Below, piece by piece: positions 57,258 through 64,000 of a DNA stretch of 64,000 nucleotides. Position 1 is the first letter of the stretch. Each line of letters begins with the position of its first letter. A program made the position numbers and the translations under genes. Below the pieces are notes generated by a model. That model had not been told where the DNA came from and did not search any database. It saw only the letters and a program-made list of their open reading frames with translations. The stretch spans positions 124,001-188,000 of the forward strand of contig JADFDI010000004.1 of assembly GCA_018262985.1 (NCBI GenBank), written 5' to 3'. Source of the DNA: Spirochaetota bacterium (GTDB taxonomy: Bacteria > Spirochaetota > Spirochaetia > Treponematales > UBA12059).

Positions 57258-57394
57258 CAATGCGTGCCTTTCGGGTCACAGCGAGGCGACTGACCAAGTC
57301 TTCTTTATGAATATGGCCCCGTGATCATCGGAGGCATGGATCCCTGAACATCGCCTGCGATGCGCAAGCGTGGCGGGAACAGCGGGCGGTGGTG
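57258..57394. other. intergenic, return to high G+C before Uma2 copy 2
   Basis: The last part (about 57362-57394) matches the bases upstream of Uma2 copy 1, including a GCAAGCGTGGCGGG block. The first part is unlike anything else in the window. Confidence 0.4.
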
Positions 57395-57400
57395 TATCAT
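57395..57400 (+). promoter_or_regulatory. leaderless -10 box (TATCAT) of Uma2 copy 2
   Basis: TATCAT is followed by GGAGGG and then the ATG at 57407, the same arrangement as copy 1. Confidence 0.45.
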
Positions 57401-57406
57401 GGAGGG

Positions 57407-58012
57407 ATGAAACCGGTGGCAGATCCCGCTGTCGATCTTTCCGCGCGCTACGCGTATCGCGACTACCGCGCCTGGCCCGACGACGAGCGTCGGGAGCTGA
57501 TCCGCGGCGAGGCCTGGACGACGGGCGTGCCGACGACTGCTCACCAGCGGCTCGTCGGCGACCTGTACTTCTCGCTACGCACCCTGCTCGCGGGCAAATC
57601 CTGCGAGGCGATGCTCTCGCCCGTGGACGTACTCCTGCCGCGGCGTCCGACGGACGCGGACGCCGAGGTGGACACGGTCGTCCAGCCCGACCTCATCGTC
57701 GTGTGCGATCCGGCCAAGGTGCGCGACGCGTTCGTGCGCGGCGCCCCGGACCTGGTCCTCGAGATCCTCTCGCCCTCCACGTCCGGCAAGGACCAGCGCG
57801 AGAAATACCGCGTCTACGAGGAAGCGGGCGTGCGCGAGTACTGGATAATCGACCCGGCCGGCAAGTGGTTCGAGCGCCATGAACTCGGCCCCGACGGCCG
57901 TTACGGAAAGCCGGACCTCCGCGAGCCCTGGGGTGCGGATCAGAGCCCGGTTCCCTCGGCGGTCGTGGACGGTTTCGCGCTCGACCGCGCGGCGCTGCTG
58001 GAACGGGCGTAG
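57407..58012 (+). CDS. Uma2 family putative endonuclease, copy 2
   Basis: A 201-residue paralogue of copy 1. Conserved core elements are ERRELIRGEAW, PVDVLLPR, VVQPDLIVVCDPAKVR, APDLVLEILSPSTSGKD and VREYWIIDP. Differences cluster at residues 37-72 (the region after the first helix), as if that part faced different selection. The 3' ends are almost identical. A third, broken 3' end occurs at 58535-58614. Confidence 0.9.
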   Translation: MKPVADPAVDLSARYAYRDYRAWPDDERRELIRGEAWTTGVPTTAHQRLVGDLYFSLRTLLAGKSCEAMLSPVDVLLPRRPTDADAEVDTVVQPDLIVVCDPAKVRDAFVRGAPDLVLEILSPSTSGKDQREKYRVYEEAGVREYWIIDPAGKWFERHELGPDGRYGKPDLREPWGADQSPVPSAVVDGFALDRAALLERA

Positions 58013-58087
58013 GCGACGGCACCGTCGCGCGCCATGTGACCGTACCGGCGCGGACTTCCATCCATAAATCGATCGGGGGGTGGTTTC

Positions 58088-58525
58088 ATGGCCGGCAAGC
58101 TCGACGTCAAGAAGGAAATCCTCAATGTGCTCGTCGTAGCCGGCACGAGCCTCATGTTCTTCGCGCTGGCGTTCGCGCTCTATTTCGGGCTTTTCGCCAC
58201 GTTCGAGACCTTCGCGAACCGCGAGGGCTCGTACAGGTTCGTCGGCCCGCTCCGGGTCGGATACGGACTGGTCCTGTGCGGTCTCTGCGCCATACTCTAC
58301 CGGACCCGGGCGCCCGAGCCGTTCAAGGCAGCGGCGCTGGCCGCCGCGCTCGGAACGTCCTGGATAGGGTTCGGCGTCCAGCTCCACGAGCGCTCCGGGA
58401 TATTCCTCATCATCGCGTTCGCGAGCGGTCTCGGCGTCGTCGCGGTCCTCGCGCGGTCGAGACGGCGCTGGTATCACTTCCTCGCGCCCGCACTCGCGGC
58501 CGCGGCGGCCGTCGCCTACCTCTGA
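58088..58525 (+). CDS. small four-helix membrane protein, unknown function
   Basis: A 145-residue protein with about four transmembrane segments (near residues 13-38, 55-72, 78-95 and 100-145), ending in a hydrophobic helix, with positive charges between (LYRTRAPEP, SRRRWYH) consistent with inner-membrane topology. No family recognised. A purine-rich stretch precedes the ATG. It sits between Uma2 copy 2 and the Uma2 remnant, in the cargo position. Confidence 0.7.
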   Translation: MAGKLDVKKEILNVLVVAGTSLMFFALAFALYFGLFATFETFANREGSYRFVGPLRVGYGLVLCGLCAILYRTRAPEPFKAAALAAALGTSWIGFGVQLHERSGIFLIIAFASGLGVVAVLARSRRRWYHFLAPALAAAAAVAYL

Positions 58526-58534
58526 GGGACGCCG

Positions 58535-58614
58535 GCATGGAGCGGTCGCCGGTGCCCTCCGCCGTCATGGAAGTCATTTCACCCGGCCGCGAGGCCAAGC
58601 CGGAGCGGGCGTAG
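58535..58614 (+). pseudogene. degenerate 3' end of a third Uma2 gene
   Basis: About 75 bases resemble the last 26 codons of the Uma2 copies: the frame reads MERSPVPSAVMEVIS, and later EAKPERA before a TAG, against RSPVPSAVVEGFA and LLERA. One 20-base block is identical to copy 1. No 5' part of the gene is present. The membrane-protein gene at 58088-58525 therefore occupies the site where the rest of a third Uma2 would be. Confidence 0.7.
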
Positions 58615-58687
58615 GGAAACAGGATCGACTCTGTCCCGGTCTTGTTGCCGCATACTTTCGGCTGTATATTGTATGCAGGAGGACGCC

Positions 58688-58933
58688 ATGCCTTTGCTGC
58701 AGGTGCGCGAATGTCCCGAGGACCTCTACCGGAAGATCACCGTCCGGGCCCGCCTCGAGAACCGGACCATCGCACAGCAAGTCGTGGTCCTGCTCGAAAA
58801 AAGCTTCGGCCAGGAGCGGTCGAACCGCGAACGCAGACGGGCTGTCCTCGATCGCATCGAGACCCGGGAGGCTCCCGCGGGCGCTGACGCGATCGACGAC
58901 GTCGCCCTCATCCGGGAAGGACGCGAGCGGTGA
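58688..58933 (+). CDS. FitA/Arc-like ribbon-helix-helix antitoxin
   Basis: An 81-residue protein with an N-terminal beta strand (PLLQVRECPE) and two helices (DLYRKITVRARLENRTIAQQ), the ribbon-helix-helix DNA-binding pattern of Arc, VapB and FitA. The C-terminal tail probably wraps the PIN toxin. An AGGAGG site precedes the ATG at 58688. The stop overlaps the toxin start (GTGA). Likely represses its own promoter. Confidence 0.85.
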   Translation: MPLLQVRECPEDLYRKITVRARLENRTIAQQVVVLLEKSFGQERSNRERRRAVLDRIETREAPAGADAIDDVALIREGRER

Positions 58934-59328
58934 CCCTCGTGCTCGACGCGAGCGCCGCGGTCCAGATCATCCTCCGGAAGGAGAAATACGGGCTTTACGC
59001 CGAGCGCTTCGAGGCCGCTTCCTGGGTGATCGCCCCGGACCTCTTCGTCGCCGAACTCGCCAACGTGCTCTGGAAATACCACCGGGCGGGATTCCTCGAC
59101 CACGCGGAATGCCAGGAGCGAGTCACGGACGGCGTCGAGCTTGTGGACGACTTCTTCGGAAGCATGGAGCTCTGGAAGGAAGCGCCGGCCGAGAGCATCC
59201 GCCACGACCATTCCGCGTACGACATGTTCTACGCGGTACTGGCCCGGCGCAACGACGCGACCTTGCTCAGCAACGACGCCCGGCTCCGCGAGACCTGCGC
59301 CGCGATGCGGGTCGAGAGCTTCGGATAG
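58930..59328 (+). CDS. vapC: VapC-type PIN domain toxin
   Basis: A 132-residue PIN ribonuclease, normally cutting tRNA or rRNA when free of antitoxin. All four acidic active-site residues are present: Asp6 (VLDASA), Glu42 (VAELANV), Asp98 (HSAYDMFY) and Asp116 (LLSNDARL). The GTG start at 58930 overlaps the antitoxin stop. It appears intact. Confidence 0.92.
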   Translation: MTLVLDASAAVQIILRKEKYGLYAERFEAASWVIAPDLFVAELANVLWKYHRAGFLDHAECQERVTDGVELVDDFFGSMELWKEAPAESIRHDHSAYDMFYAVLARRNDATLLSNDARLRETCAAMRVESFG

Positions 59329-59446
59329 TCCGGACGGCATACCCCTCGGCCCGAAGATCCTCCGGGCGAGCTTCGAGACGATAGTCGTTACATTTTTCCA
59401 AAACTTATCGCCTTTTTGAACAAAGCCCTCTTGACCCTTGCGCGGC
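59329..59446. other. intergenic with promoter-like elements for the next operon
   Basis: Contains TTGACC at 59431-59436, a plausible -35 for a -10 TACAAT at 59452-59457 (15-base spacer) or AATACT (18-base spacer). A GTTACA motif also occurs near 59388. No gene seen. Confidence 0.45.
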
Positions 59447-59490
59447 ATTGTTACAATACTCCTTCACATGCAGTGTTGATGTAACAACAC
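59447..59490 (+). promoter_or_regulatory. two palindromes in the PaaX-operon promoter, candidate operators
   Basis: ATTGT-T-ACAAT is a perfect palindrome at 59447-59457 that includes the probable -10. A second, GTGTTG-N6-CAACAC, lies at 59473-59490. The two share the core ACAA/TTGT or its complement. They sit just before a GCAAGGAGG site and the small membrane-protein gene, and could be bound by the PaaX-like regulator encoded in the same operon. Confidence 0.55.
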
Positions 59491-59505
59491 GGCAAGGAGG
59501 CTCAC

Positions 59506-59748
59506 ATGAACCCGTCTACGTTCAATCCCGTCAATTTCCTGGTCAGCATGGCGGCCGGCTGGTTCGTCCTCGCTTTCCTGCACTCGGGCGCCGTATCGCT
59601 CTCCACGGGCGCCTGGTCCGCGCTGATCCCCCGCTTCAAGGACATCGCCTTCTTCCGTGACGGACGCGGCGCGACCATCGACGTGATCATAGTCCTCGTG
59701 TTCTTCGTGGGCGGCAACATCGCCTGGCACCTCGCCCGTGCCCGCTAG
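59506..59748 (+). CDS. two-helix small membrane protein
   Basis: An 80-residue protein with hydrophobic segments at about residues 10-30 and 58-74, ending in HLARAR. It has no recognised family. AAGGAGG lies eight bases before the ATG at 59506. Its end overlaps the start of the PaaX-family gene by 11 bases, so the two are coupled. Confidence 0.7.
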   Translation: MNPSTFNPVNFLVSMAAGWFVLAFLHSGAVSLSTGAWSALIPRFKDIAFFRDGRGATIDVIIVLVFFVGGNIAWHLARAR

Positions 59749-60592
59749 GCGAAACCCGGGATCGAGCTCGCGGGCGCCCGACTTCCGCGAGGCCTACCCG
59801 ATCTCGGCGAAAGCCGCGGTCCACACGCCGGCCGCGTTCCGCTCCAACCTGGCGAGCCTGTCCGGGCTGCCCTGGCCCCGGATCGAGGGCATCCGCGACT
59901 TCGCGCGCTTCGCGGGAATCTCGGACGGCGCGACGCGGACCGCGCTCTCCCGGGCGAAGGCCGAGGGCAGCCTCGTGGTCGAGGCGGACGCCGCGGGGGT
60001 CAAGCGCTACCGCCTTTCGCCGGCCCAGCTCGCGCGGGGCAACGCCGTCATCCATTCCGGCTCCCGGCCCGAGGGCTTCGTCGTCGCGGTGTTCTCGTTC
60101 AAGAGCGAGGACACGGACGAGCGCGCCGCGCTCCGCGAGACCCTCAAGGATTTCGGCTTCCGGAAGCTCGCGCAGAACGCCTACATCAACGGCCGCATCG
60201 AAACCGCGCCGCTCCGGGCCGCGGTCCGCGACCTGGGCCTGGAGAGCCACCTGCACCTGTTCACCTGCCCCGAGCTCGACGACGAGGACCAGGCGCGGCG
60301 CATCCTCGAACTTTTCGACCTCGAGGCCCGCCGGCGCGAGCTCGCGGAATACCTGGCCGTCCTCCGCGGATTCTTCCCGGACGGCCTCGCGGACGACGAG
60401 CTCGCGCGGCGGCTGCTCTACGTGGGTCCCGTGCACTTCGAGCGCGTCGAGCTCGGCGAGCCGCCGATCCCGGCCAGGTACCGCCCCAAGGATTACCCGC
60501 TCGACGAAATCAACCGCTTCTACGGCGAAAAACTCGAGCGCGGCGGCGCGTTGATGCTCTCGTACTACGTCGAAATGAACGGAAAGGAGTGA
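59738..60592 (+). CDS. PaaX-family transcriptional regulator
   Basis: A 284-residue regulator (GTG start at 59738 or a later one). An N-terminal winged helix (FARFAGISDGATRTALSRAKAEG at about 50-70), a central Cas2-like ferredoxin fold (FVVAVFSF, ALRETLKDFGFRKLAQNAYI) and a helical C-terminal domain (RVELGEPPIPARYRPKDYPL) match PaaX, the phenylacetyl-CoA-responsive repressor. The ligand here is unknown; no phenylacetate genes are present. It overlaps the small membrane-protein gene and is followed at once by a DUF4386-like gene. Confidence 0.85.
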   Translation: MPARRNPGSSSRAPDFREAYPISAKAAVHTPAAFRSNLASLSGLPWPRIEGIRDFARFAGISDGATRTALSRAKAEGSLVVEADAAGVKRYRLSPAQLARGNAVIHSGSRPEGFVVAVFSFKSEDTDERAALRETLKDFGFRKLAQNAYINGRIETAPLRAAVRDLGLESHLHLFTCPELDDEDQARRILELFDLEARRRELAEYLAVLRGFFPDGLADDELARRLLYVGPVHFERVELGEPPIPARYRPKDYPLDEINRFYGEKLERGGALMLSYYVEMNGKE

Positions 60593-60597
60593 ATATC

Positions 60598-61380
60598 ATG
60601 GCTGGAATCAACGCCCGCGCGGGCACGGGCATGGCGAACGGCACGGCGAAGGGCGCGACCGCGGAACGCGGGAAACGCGACGGCGCGTTCCTCTTCGGGG
60701 GAATCGCGGCCCTGCTCGTCGCCGCGCTCTCGCTTGCCGACGTCGCCGTCGGCACCATGACGGGCGGCAACCTCGAGGCCCTGCCCCGGACGGCGGCGGA
60801 GCGCTTCGCGCAGCTCGAGGCCTCGCCGCTCCTCGGGCTCTACAACCTGGACCTCCTCAACCTCGTCACCACGCTGCTCTTCCTGCCGGCGCTCTACGCG
60901 GTATACGTCGCGCTCCGCGACAAGGGTTCGAAGCTGGCGGGCCTGGCTTGGGGTCTGTCCCTCGTCGGGGCGGCCGTGTTCGCGGCGGGCAATCCCGCGC
61001 TGCCGATGCTCGGCCTTTCGCGGGACTACCTCGCCGCGGGCGAAATCGCGCAGCGGGCGGCCCTGGCTGCCGCGGGCGAGGCCATCCTGGCCAGGGGCGC
61101 GCACGGAGGCGCAGGCGTATTCCCGAGCTTCCTCCTGCCGCTCGTCGCGAACCTGCTCCTCTCGCTCTCCATGCCGAAGGGCCGCCGCTTCCCGCCCGCC
61201 CTCGCCTGGCTCGGCTTCGGGGGCAACGCGCTCCTCGCCGCCTACCTGGTCCTAGTCACCTTCGTGCCCGGCGTCGACACCGTCGCCACGGCGGTCGCCG
61301 CGCCCGGCGGGCTCATGTCGATAGCGTGGATGATGATGGTGGGATTCGGGCTTCTGGCCGGTCGCTTTGTAAATCGGTGA
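60598..61380 (+). CDS. DUF4386-like multi-helix membrane protein
   Basis: A 260-residue membrane protein with about seven hydrophobic segments, starting at the ATG at 60598 behind an AAAGGAG site; a GTG nine bases earlier overlaps the regulator stop. The stretch LLGLYNLDLLNLVTTLLFLPALY resembles the second helix of DUF4386 proteins, quoted here only as LYNLDLLNLVTTLLF. Function unknown. Third gene of the PaaX operon. Confidence 0.7.
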   Translation: MAGINARAGTGMANGTAKGATAERGKRDGAFLFGGIAALLVAALSLADVAVGTMTGGNLEALPRTAAERFAQLEASPLLGLYNLDLLNLVTTLLFLPALYAVYVALRDKGSKLAGLAWGLSLVGAAVFAAGNPALPMLGLSRDYLAAGEIAQRAALAAAGEAILARGAHGGAGVFPSFLLPLVANLLLSLSMPKGRRFPPALAWLGFGGNALLAAYLVLVTFVPGVDTVATAVAAPGGLMSIAWMMMVGFGLLAGRFVNR

Positions 61381-61447
61381 TTCCCGCCAAATGAAAACCG
61401 GGGTTACCAGACGGTTCCCCGGCTTATCCCTCATGAAATCATCGTTC

Positions 61448-61816
61448 TCAGCTCTTCGGCTCGACGGCCACGGCTGCAACAACCTTGGGTCTGCCGGGTA
61501 TCGCTAGCGTCGCGAGCGCGGCGACGACAAGACCGAGCAGGATTTGCATCGTCACCGGGAAATTGGGCGCGTTGAGCATCAAGCCGGAGGACGCAAGCAG
61601 TCCCGCGAAAAGCAACCACTTCAAGAGCTCGGGGATGGGCTTGAAGAACGCCACGATGAAAACGACCACCGCCGCGATCGCGATCAACAGGAAGACGATA
61701 TAGAAACCGGTGTCCTCGCCACCGAACTCGGCGACGAGCCCGCCGAACCGATTGAGCCCCTCGGCCGCGAGAGCCGCCATGACGGCTCCGATTACGTACA
61801 GGATTTTCTTGAACAT
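61448..61816 (-). CDS. small multi-helix membrane protein
   Basis: A 122-residue protein with about four transmembrane segments (residues 5-22, 37-58, 65-82 and 87-108) and a short polar tail. No recognised family. AGGAGTATGCC precedes the ATG at 61816. Convergent with the DUF4386-like gene. Confidence 0.65.
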   Translation of the reverse strand: MFKKILYVIGAVMAALAAEGLNRFGGLVAEFGGEDTGFYIVFLLIAIAAVVVFIVAFFKPIPELLKWLLFAGLLASSGLMLNAPNFPVTMQILLGLVVAALATLAIPGRPKVVAAVAVEPKS

Positions 61817-61907
61817 GGCATACTCCTATGGAATTTTATTCAGATCTGCACCCAGGGAGAGTTCACCGGCACGAGTCGTCCGACTCGCACCGGCAAGCCC
61901 ACCGACC
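61817..61907. other. intergenic, nothing recognised
   Basis: Gap between the small membrane protein and the zinc-ribbon gene. Some GTCCGACTCGCACCGG-like sequence but no clear hairpin. Confidence 0.3.
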
Positions 61908-62624
61908 TTACTCGCCCGTAAATATGGAACCCAGCACCAAGCCCCACCCCAAACCGTCTGTCTCTTCTCCATTGACTTCTATCGCGCGCACCTGGAATGA
62001 TTGATCCTCATCGTCGATCACGAACTGCAGCAGGACCTCCTGCGGTAGACCCAAGAGTTCAATGGCTCCTTCCACATTCACGAATTTGATCCCGCTTTCG
62101 GATTCGCCAGATTCCCATTTCGGATTTTTGAAAGACCTGTCCACCACCTCGCCGACGGTCATGTCGGGATATTGCGACAGATGACCATTCTTTACGAGGT
62201 CCACATAGCCGTAGGGATCGGCCCCGCCACTTGCCAATAGCAGAATCCAAAAAACCGCACAAACGATTCCGGAGATCAAGAAGCTTTTTGCCTGAGTACG
62301 GCGCACTTTCGACGGGTCCTTCCGAAAGGCCAAGTAGAAAATCGGCCCCGTTATAGCTCCCGTACATGCCAGGCTCAGAAGCCTGTATGTGCCGATCTTG
62401 AAGCCACCGTATTTTTCAGGGTTTTTTACCTTATGGATATTCCATATCGAAAGTGGTTTTTTTAATCCATAGTTTTCATCGGCACCATCCGAGCTCCGGT
62501 CGGCGGACGGAGAGCCTACACTCGACGCATTCGGGGCAAGAACGGATCCGCAATGCTTGCACTTGACCGCCACGGCGAGGATCTCCTCTCCACACATGGG
62601 ACACCGCTTGGTTTCTTCTGCCAT
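61908..62624 (-). CDS. zinc-ribbon membrane protein
   Basis: A 238-residue protein. The N-terminus has a four-cysteine zinc ribbon (CPMCGEE then CKHCGS, residues 8-26). After a disordered linker come two transmembrane segments (about 80-100 and 115-133). The C-terminal 100 residues (ending GSIFTGE) form a compact domain with FVNVEGAIELLGLPQEVLLQ and VIDDEDQSFQVRAIEVNGEE, a pattern seen in small regulatory membrane proteins with zinc ribbons. A/T-richer than neighbours. The ATG at 62624 has a fine GGAGGAATC site. Confidence 0.65.
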   Translation of the reverse strand: MAEETKRCPMCGEEILAVAVKCKHCGSVLAPNASSVGSPSADRSSDGADENYGLKKPLSIWNIHKVKNPEKYGGFKIGTYRLLSLACTGAITGPIFYLAFRKDPSKVRRTQAKSFLISGIVCAVFWILLLASGGADPYGYVDLVKNGHLSQYPDMTVGEVVDRSFKNPKWESGESESGIKFVNVEGAIELLGLPQEVLLQFVIDDEDQSFQVRAIEVNGEETDGLGWGLVLGSIFTGE

Positions 62625-62892
62625 GATTCCTCCATGATTTCGATTTCCCGCGTTTATGCGCAGAAGGAACAACGTGAGGTTAATCGGCTTCGAGGAGCCG
62701 ATTCGCCGCACGGGCGGATTATAATTCCCCCCTCCTCGTTGTCAACTTTTAGTTACTGGACTGATTCCGCTCTCAGGCGAAACCCGACTCCAGCACGAAC
62801 CGCCAAGTTCCTTCCCGAAATGATCACCGCCCAAAACCGAAAGAGCGCCGATTCCGGTTGACACATGAGAGCCCCGTAATTACCGTAATCAC
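62625..62892. other. A/T-rich intergenic region before mazEF
   Basis: Holds the divergent promoters of the zinc-ribbon gene and mazEF. Near the mazE ATG the bases CCGTAAT are repeated as CCGTAATTACCGTAAT (62875-62890), containing the palindrome GTAATTAC, a plausible MazE binding site. A short open frame at 62553-62861 overlaps the zinc-ribbon gene and is not considered real. Confidence 0.5.
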
Positions 62893-63150
62893 ATGAAGGC
62901 ATCGGTCGTGCGCATCGGTAACTCGCGGGGGCTCAGACTCCCGGCGCGGCTGCTCGAACTCTACGGGCTCTCGGAAGGCGACGAGCTCGTGCTCGAGGAG
63001 CGCGCCGAGGGCATCCTGGTCCGGCCCGCACCCCGCGCGGGCGGCAAGCTGGACCGGGCGGATGCGTACCGGCGGATGGCGGAAGAGGTCGCCGAAAAAG
63101 CGGAGTGGTCGGACTGGGACGGGACGGCGGGCGATGGTCTCGAGCGTTGA
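62893..63150 (+). CDS. mazE: MazE/AbrB-type antitoxin
   Basis: An 85-residue SpoVT/AbrB-fold antitoxin. VVRIGNSRGLRLPARLLELY is the swapped-hairpin DNA-binding domain, followed by SEGDELVLEER. The C-terminal acidic tail binds the toxin. The gene overlaps mazF by 17 bases. A palindrome GTAATTAC lies just upstream of the ATG. Confidence 0.9.
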   Translation: MKASVVRIGNSRGLRLPARLLELYGLSEGDELVLEERAEGILVRPAPRAGGKLDRADAYRRMAEEVAEKAEWSDWDGTAGDGLER

Positions 63151-63481
63151 GCGCTACGGCGTCTACCGGGTCGAGCTCGATCCGACGCGCGGTTCCGAGA
63201 TCGCCAAGACCCGTCCCGCGCTCGTGGTCAGCGACGAGGACATGAACCGCTTCCTCGCCACGGTGGTGGTGTGCCCGATCACCTCGCGGCTCCACCCGGC
63301 CTGGCCGAGCCGCGTCCAGACGGAAGTGGCCGGCCGGGAGGCCGAGATCGCCGTCGACCAGATCAGGACCATCGACAAGGCGCGGCTCCGCGGCTTCGTC
63401 GGGAACATTCCGCCGGAAGCGGCGGCAGAAGTGCGCCACGTAATCACCGAGCTGTACGGGGTCCTGTCGGTAAAGGCCTGA
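63134..63481 (+). CDS. mazF: MazF/PemK-type endoribonuclease toxin
   Basis: A 115-residue MazF-like ribonuclease that cuts mRNA at short motifs. Conserved blocks are YRVELDPTRGSEIAKTRPAL, CPITSRL (catalytic Thr region) and VDQIRTIDKARLRGFVG. The ATG at 63134 is the likely start, because the frame upstream lies inside mazE. Complete. Confidence 0.9.
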   Translation: MVSSVERYGVYRVELDPTRGSEIAKTRPALVVSDEDMNRFLATVVVCPITSRLHPAWPSRVQTEVAGREAEIAVDQIRTIDKARLRGFVGNIPPEAAAEVRHVITELYGVLSVKA

Positions 63482-63505
63482 AAGGGCCGCTCGAGGCGTC
63501 CGACA

Positions 63506-63597
63506 TTCCCGTACGGTATTTTGCTGCTGGCGCGCATAGCCGCATTCCCGTTCGGTAATGTATTCGACAACTCCATCTTGTTTTTCCCGATCGGGAA
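63506..63597 (+). promoter_or_regulatory. three evenly spaced palindromic operators upstream of hipBA
   Basis: Sites TTCCCGTACGGTAT (63506-63519), TTCCCGTTCGGTAA (63545-63558) and TTCCCGATCGGGAA (63584-63597) share one pattern; the last is a perfect palindrome. Centre-to-centre spacing is exactly 39 bases in both intervals. HipB-type antitoxins bind several spaced palindromes before their own genes, so autoregulation is likely. Confidence 0.8.
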
Positions 63598-63612
63598 TAC
63601 CAAACTGATCGC

Positions 63613-63837
63613 ATGACCCGCATCCTTGAGCCCGCCACCCTCGCGCTCGCAATCAGGGAGCGCCGAAAGGCTCTGGGCTATACGCAGGCGCGCCTCGCCT
63701 CGCTCTGCGGCACGGGGGTTCGCTTCATCTCGGATCTGGAGAACGCGAAGTCCACGGTCGAACTGGGGAAGGTCCTCGCAGTCGTCGCCACGCTCGGCCT
63801 CGACCTCTACCTCGCCGAGCGAGGGGCCGAGGCGTGA
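63613..63837 (+). CDS. hipB: HipB-type XRE antitoxin
   Basis: A 74-residue helix-turn-helix protein: LAIRERRKALGYTQARLASL then GVRFISDLENAKSTV is the HTH_3 pattern, ending DLYLAERG. The ATG at 63613 lies 15 bases after the third operator. The stop overlaps the hipA start (GTGA). It represses the pair and blocks HipA kinase. Confidence 0.92.
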   Translation: MTRILEPATLALAIRERRKALGYTQARLASLCGTGVRFISDLENAKSTVELGKVLAVVATLGLDLYLAERGAEA

Positions 63838-64000
63838 GGCTTCGGGTCCTGCTCGACGGACACACTGTCGGGACGCTGGAATCGACACGGGAAGATGGGG
63901 TCGTGTTCTCCTACGACAGGACCTGGCTCTCGGATCCGGCGGCGTACGCGCTCTCGATTTCGCTGCCGCTCCGGGAGAAGGCCTATCCCCAAGGCAGGTC
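63834..64000 (+). CDS. hipA: HipA-type toxin kinase, N-terminus (3' end outside window)
   Basis: From the GTG at 63834 the frame runs to the window edge. The first 55 residues, including VLLDGHTVGTLES, VFSYDRTWLSDPAAYALSIS and LPLREKAYPQG, match the N-terminal subdomain 1 of HipA, a Ser/Thr kinase whose best-known target is glutamyl-tRNA synthetase. The kinase domain is not visible, so integrity cannot be judged. Confidence 0.88.
   Translation, partial: MRLRVLLDGHTVGTLESTREDGVVFSYDRTWLSDPAAYALSISLPLREKAYPQGR

Noticed and set aside
59738-60592. Possible cas2-related gene.
   Set aside because: The Cas2-like fold here is the central domain of PaaX regulators; it has a winged helix and a PaaX C-terminus.
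62553-62861. A 102-codon open frame between the zinc-ribbon gene and mazE.
   Set aside because: It overlaps the divergent gene start and promoter region and has no ribosome-binding site or features.

Overview
This 64 kb window comes from a bacterial chromosome with high G+C. Genes are tightly packed, and ATGA or GTGA start/stop overlaps are common. Taxonomy is an inference. The combination of a 7TM-DISM sensor kinase, a GlpA/FAD-oxidoreductase/DUF1667 operon, an rpoN-hpf-hprK-HPr-ntrY-ntrX cluster without ptsN or rapZ, grpE-dnaK-dnaJ, and many GGDEF/PP2C regulators fits a high-GC Spirochaetota member best. No rRNA or tRNA gene was recognised to confirm this.

Layout. 1-7.6 kb (minus): a partial ECF sigma factor with a coupled small membrane protein, then a block of a 7TM-DISM histidine kinase, a receiver-PP2C regulator and the anaerobic glycerol-3-phosphate dehydrogenase genes. 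7.6-16.4 kb: a type I restriction-modification island (hsdM, hsdS, a putative nuclease resembling DUF6946, hsdR). An AbiEii/DUF6088 toxin-antitoxin pair sits at the 5' end of hsdR, and hsdM carries a one-base frameshift. 16.7-27.2 kb: glucan phosphorylase, a degenerate DEAD-box-like protein with a long Arg/Gly-rich tail, a YgjV-like protein, an NDH-2 NADH dehydrogenase fused to a DoxX-like membrane domain, a polyprenyl synthase, a metallophosphatase and MntP. 27.2-39.3 kb: the grpE-dnaK-dnaJ chaperone operon, then rpoN-hpf and hprK-HPr-ntrY-ntrX-lexA-holA. 39.4-54.7 kb: a PAS-GGDEF-EAL protein, a 67-bp tandem repeat array, a coupled glucosidase/ferredoxin/diguanylate cyclase group, purQ-purL, and a TPR-DHH-TraB operon.

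54.7-64 kb is accessory DNA. It holds two full Uma2 genes plus a degenerate third 3' end, spaced by unrelated cargo that includes a clearly A/T-richer island with two exported orphan proteins. It also holds three toxin-antitoxin systems (VapBC-like, MazEF-like, HipBA), a PaaX-family regulator operon and several small membrane proteins.

The most unusual signals are: (1) the toxin-antitoxin pair wedged between two diverged copies of the hsdR 5' end; (2) repeated cases where a -10 hexamer ends 6-7 bases before the ATG, which predicts leaderless mRNAs; (3) the helicase-like protein lacking its ATPase motifs; (4) the Uma2-cargo pattern; (5) three evenly phased operator-like palindromes before hipBA; (6) the 67-bp tandem array between convergent genes.
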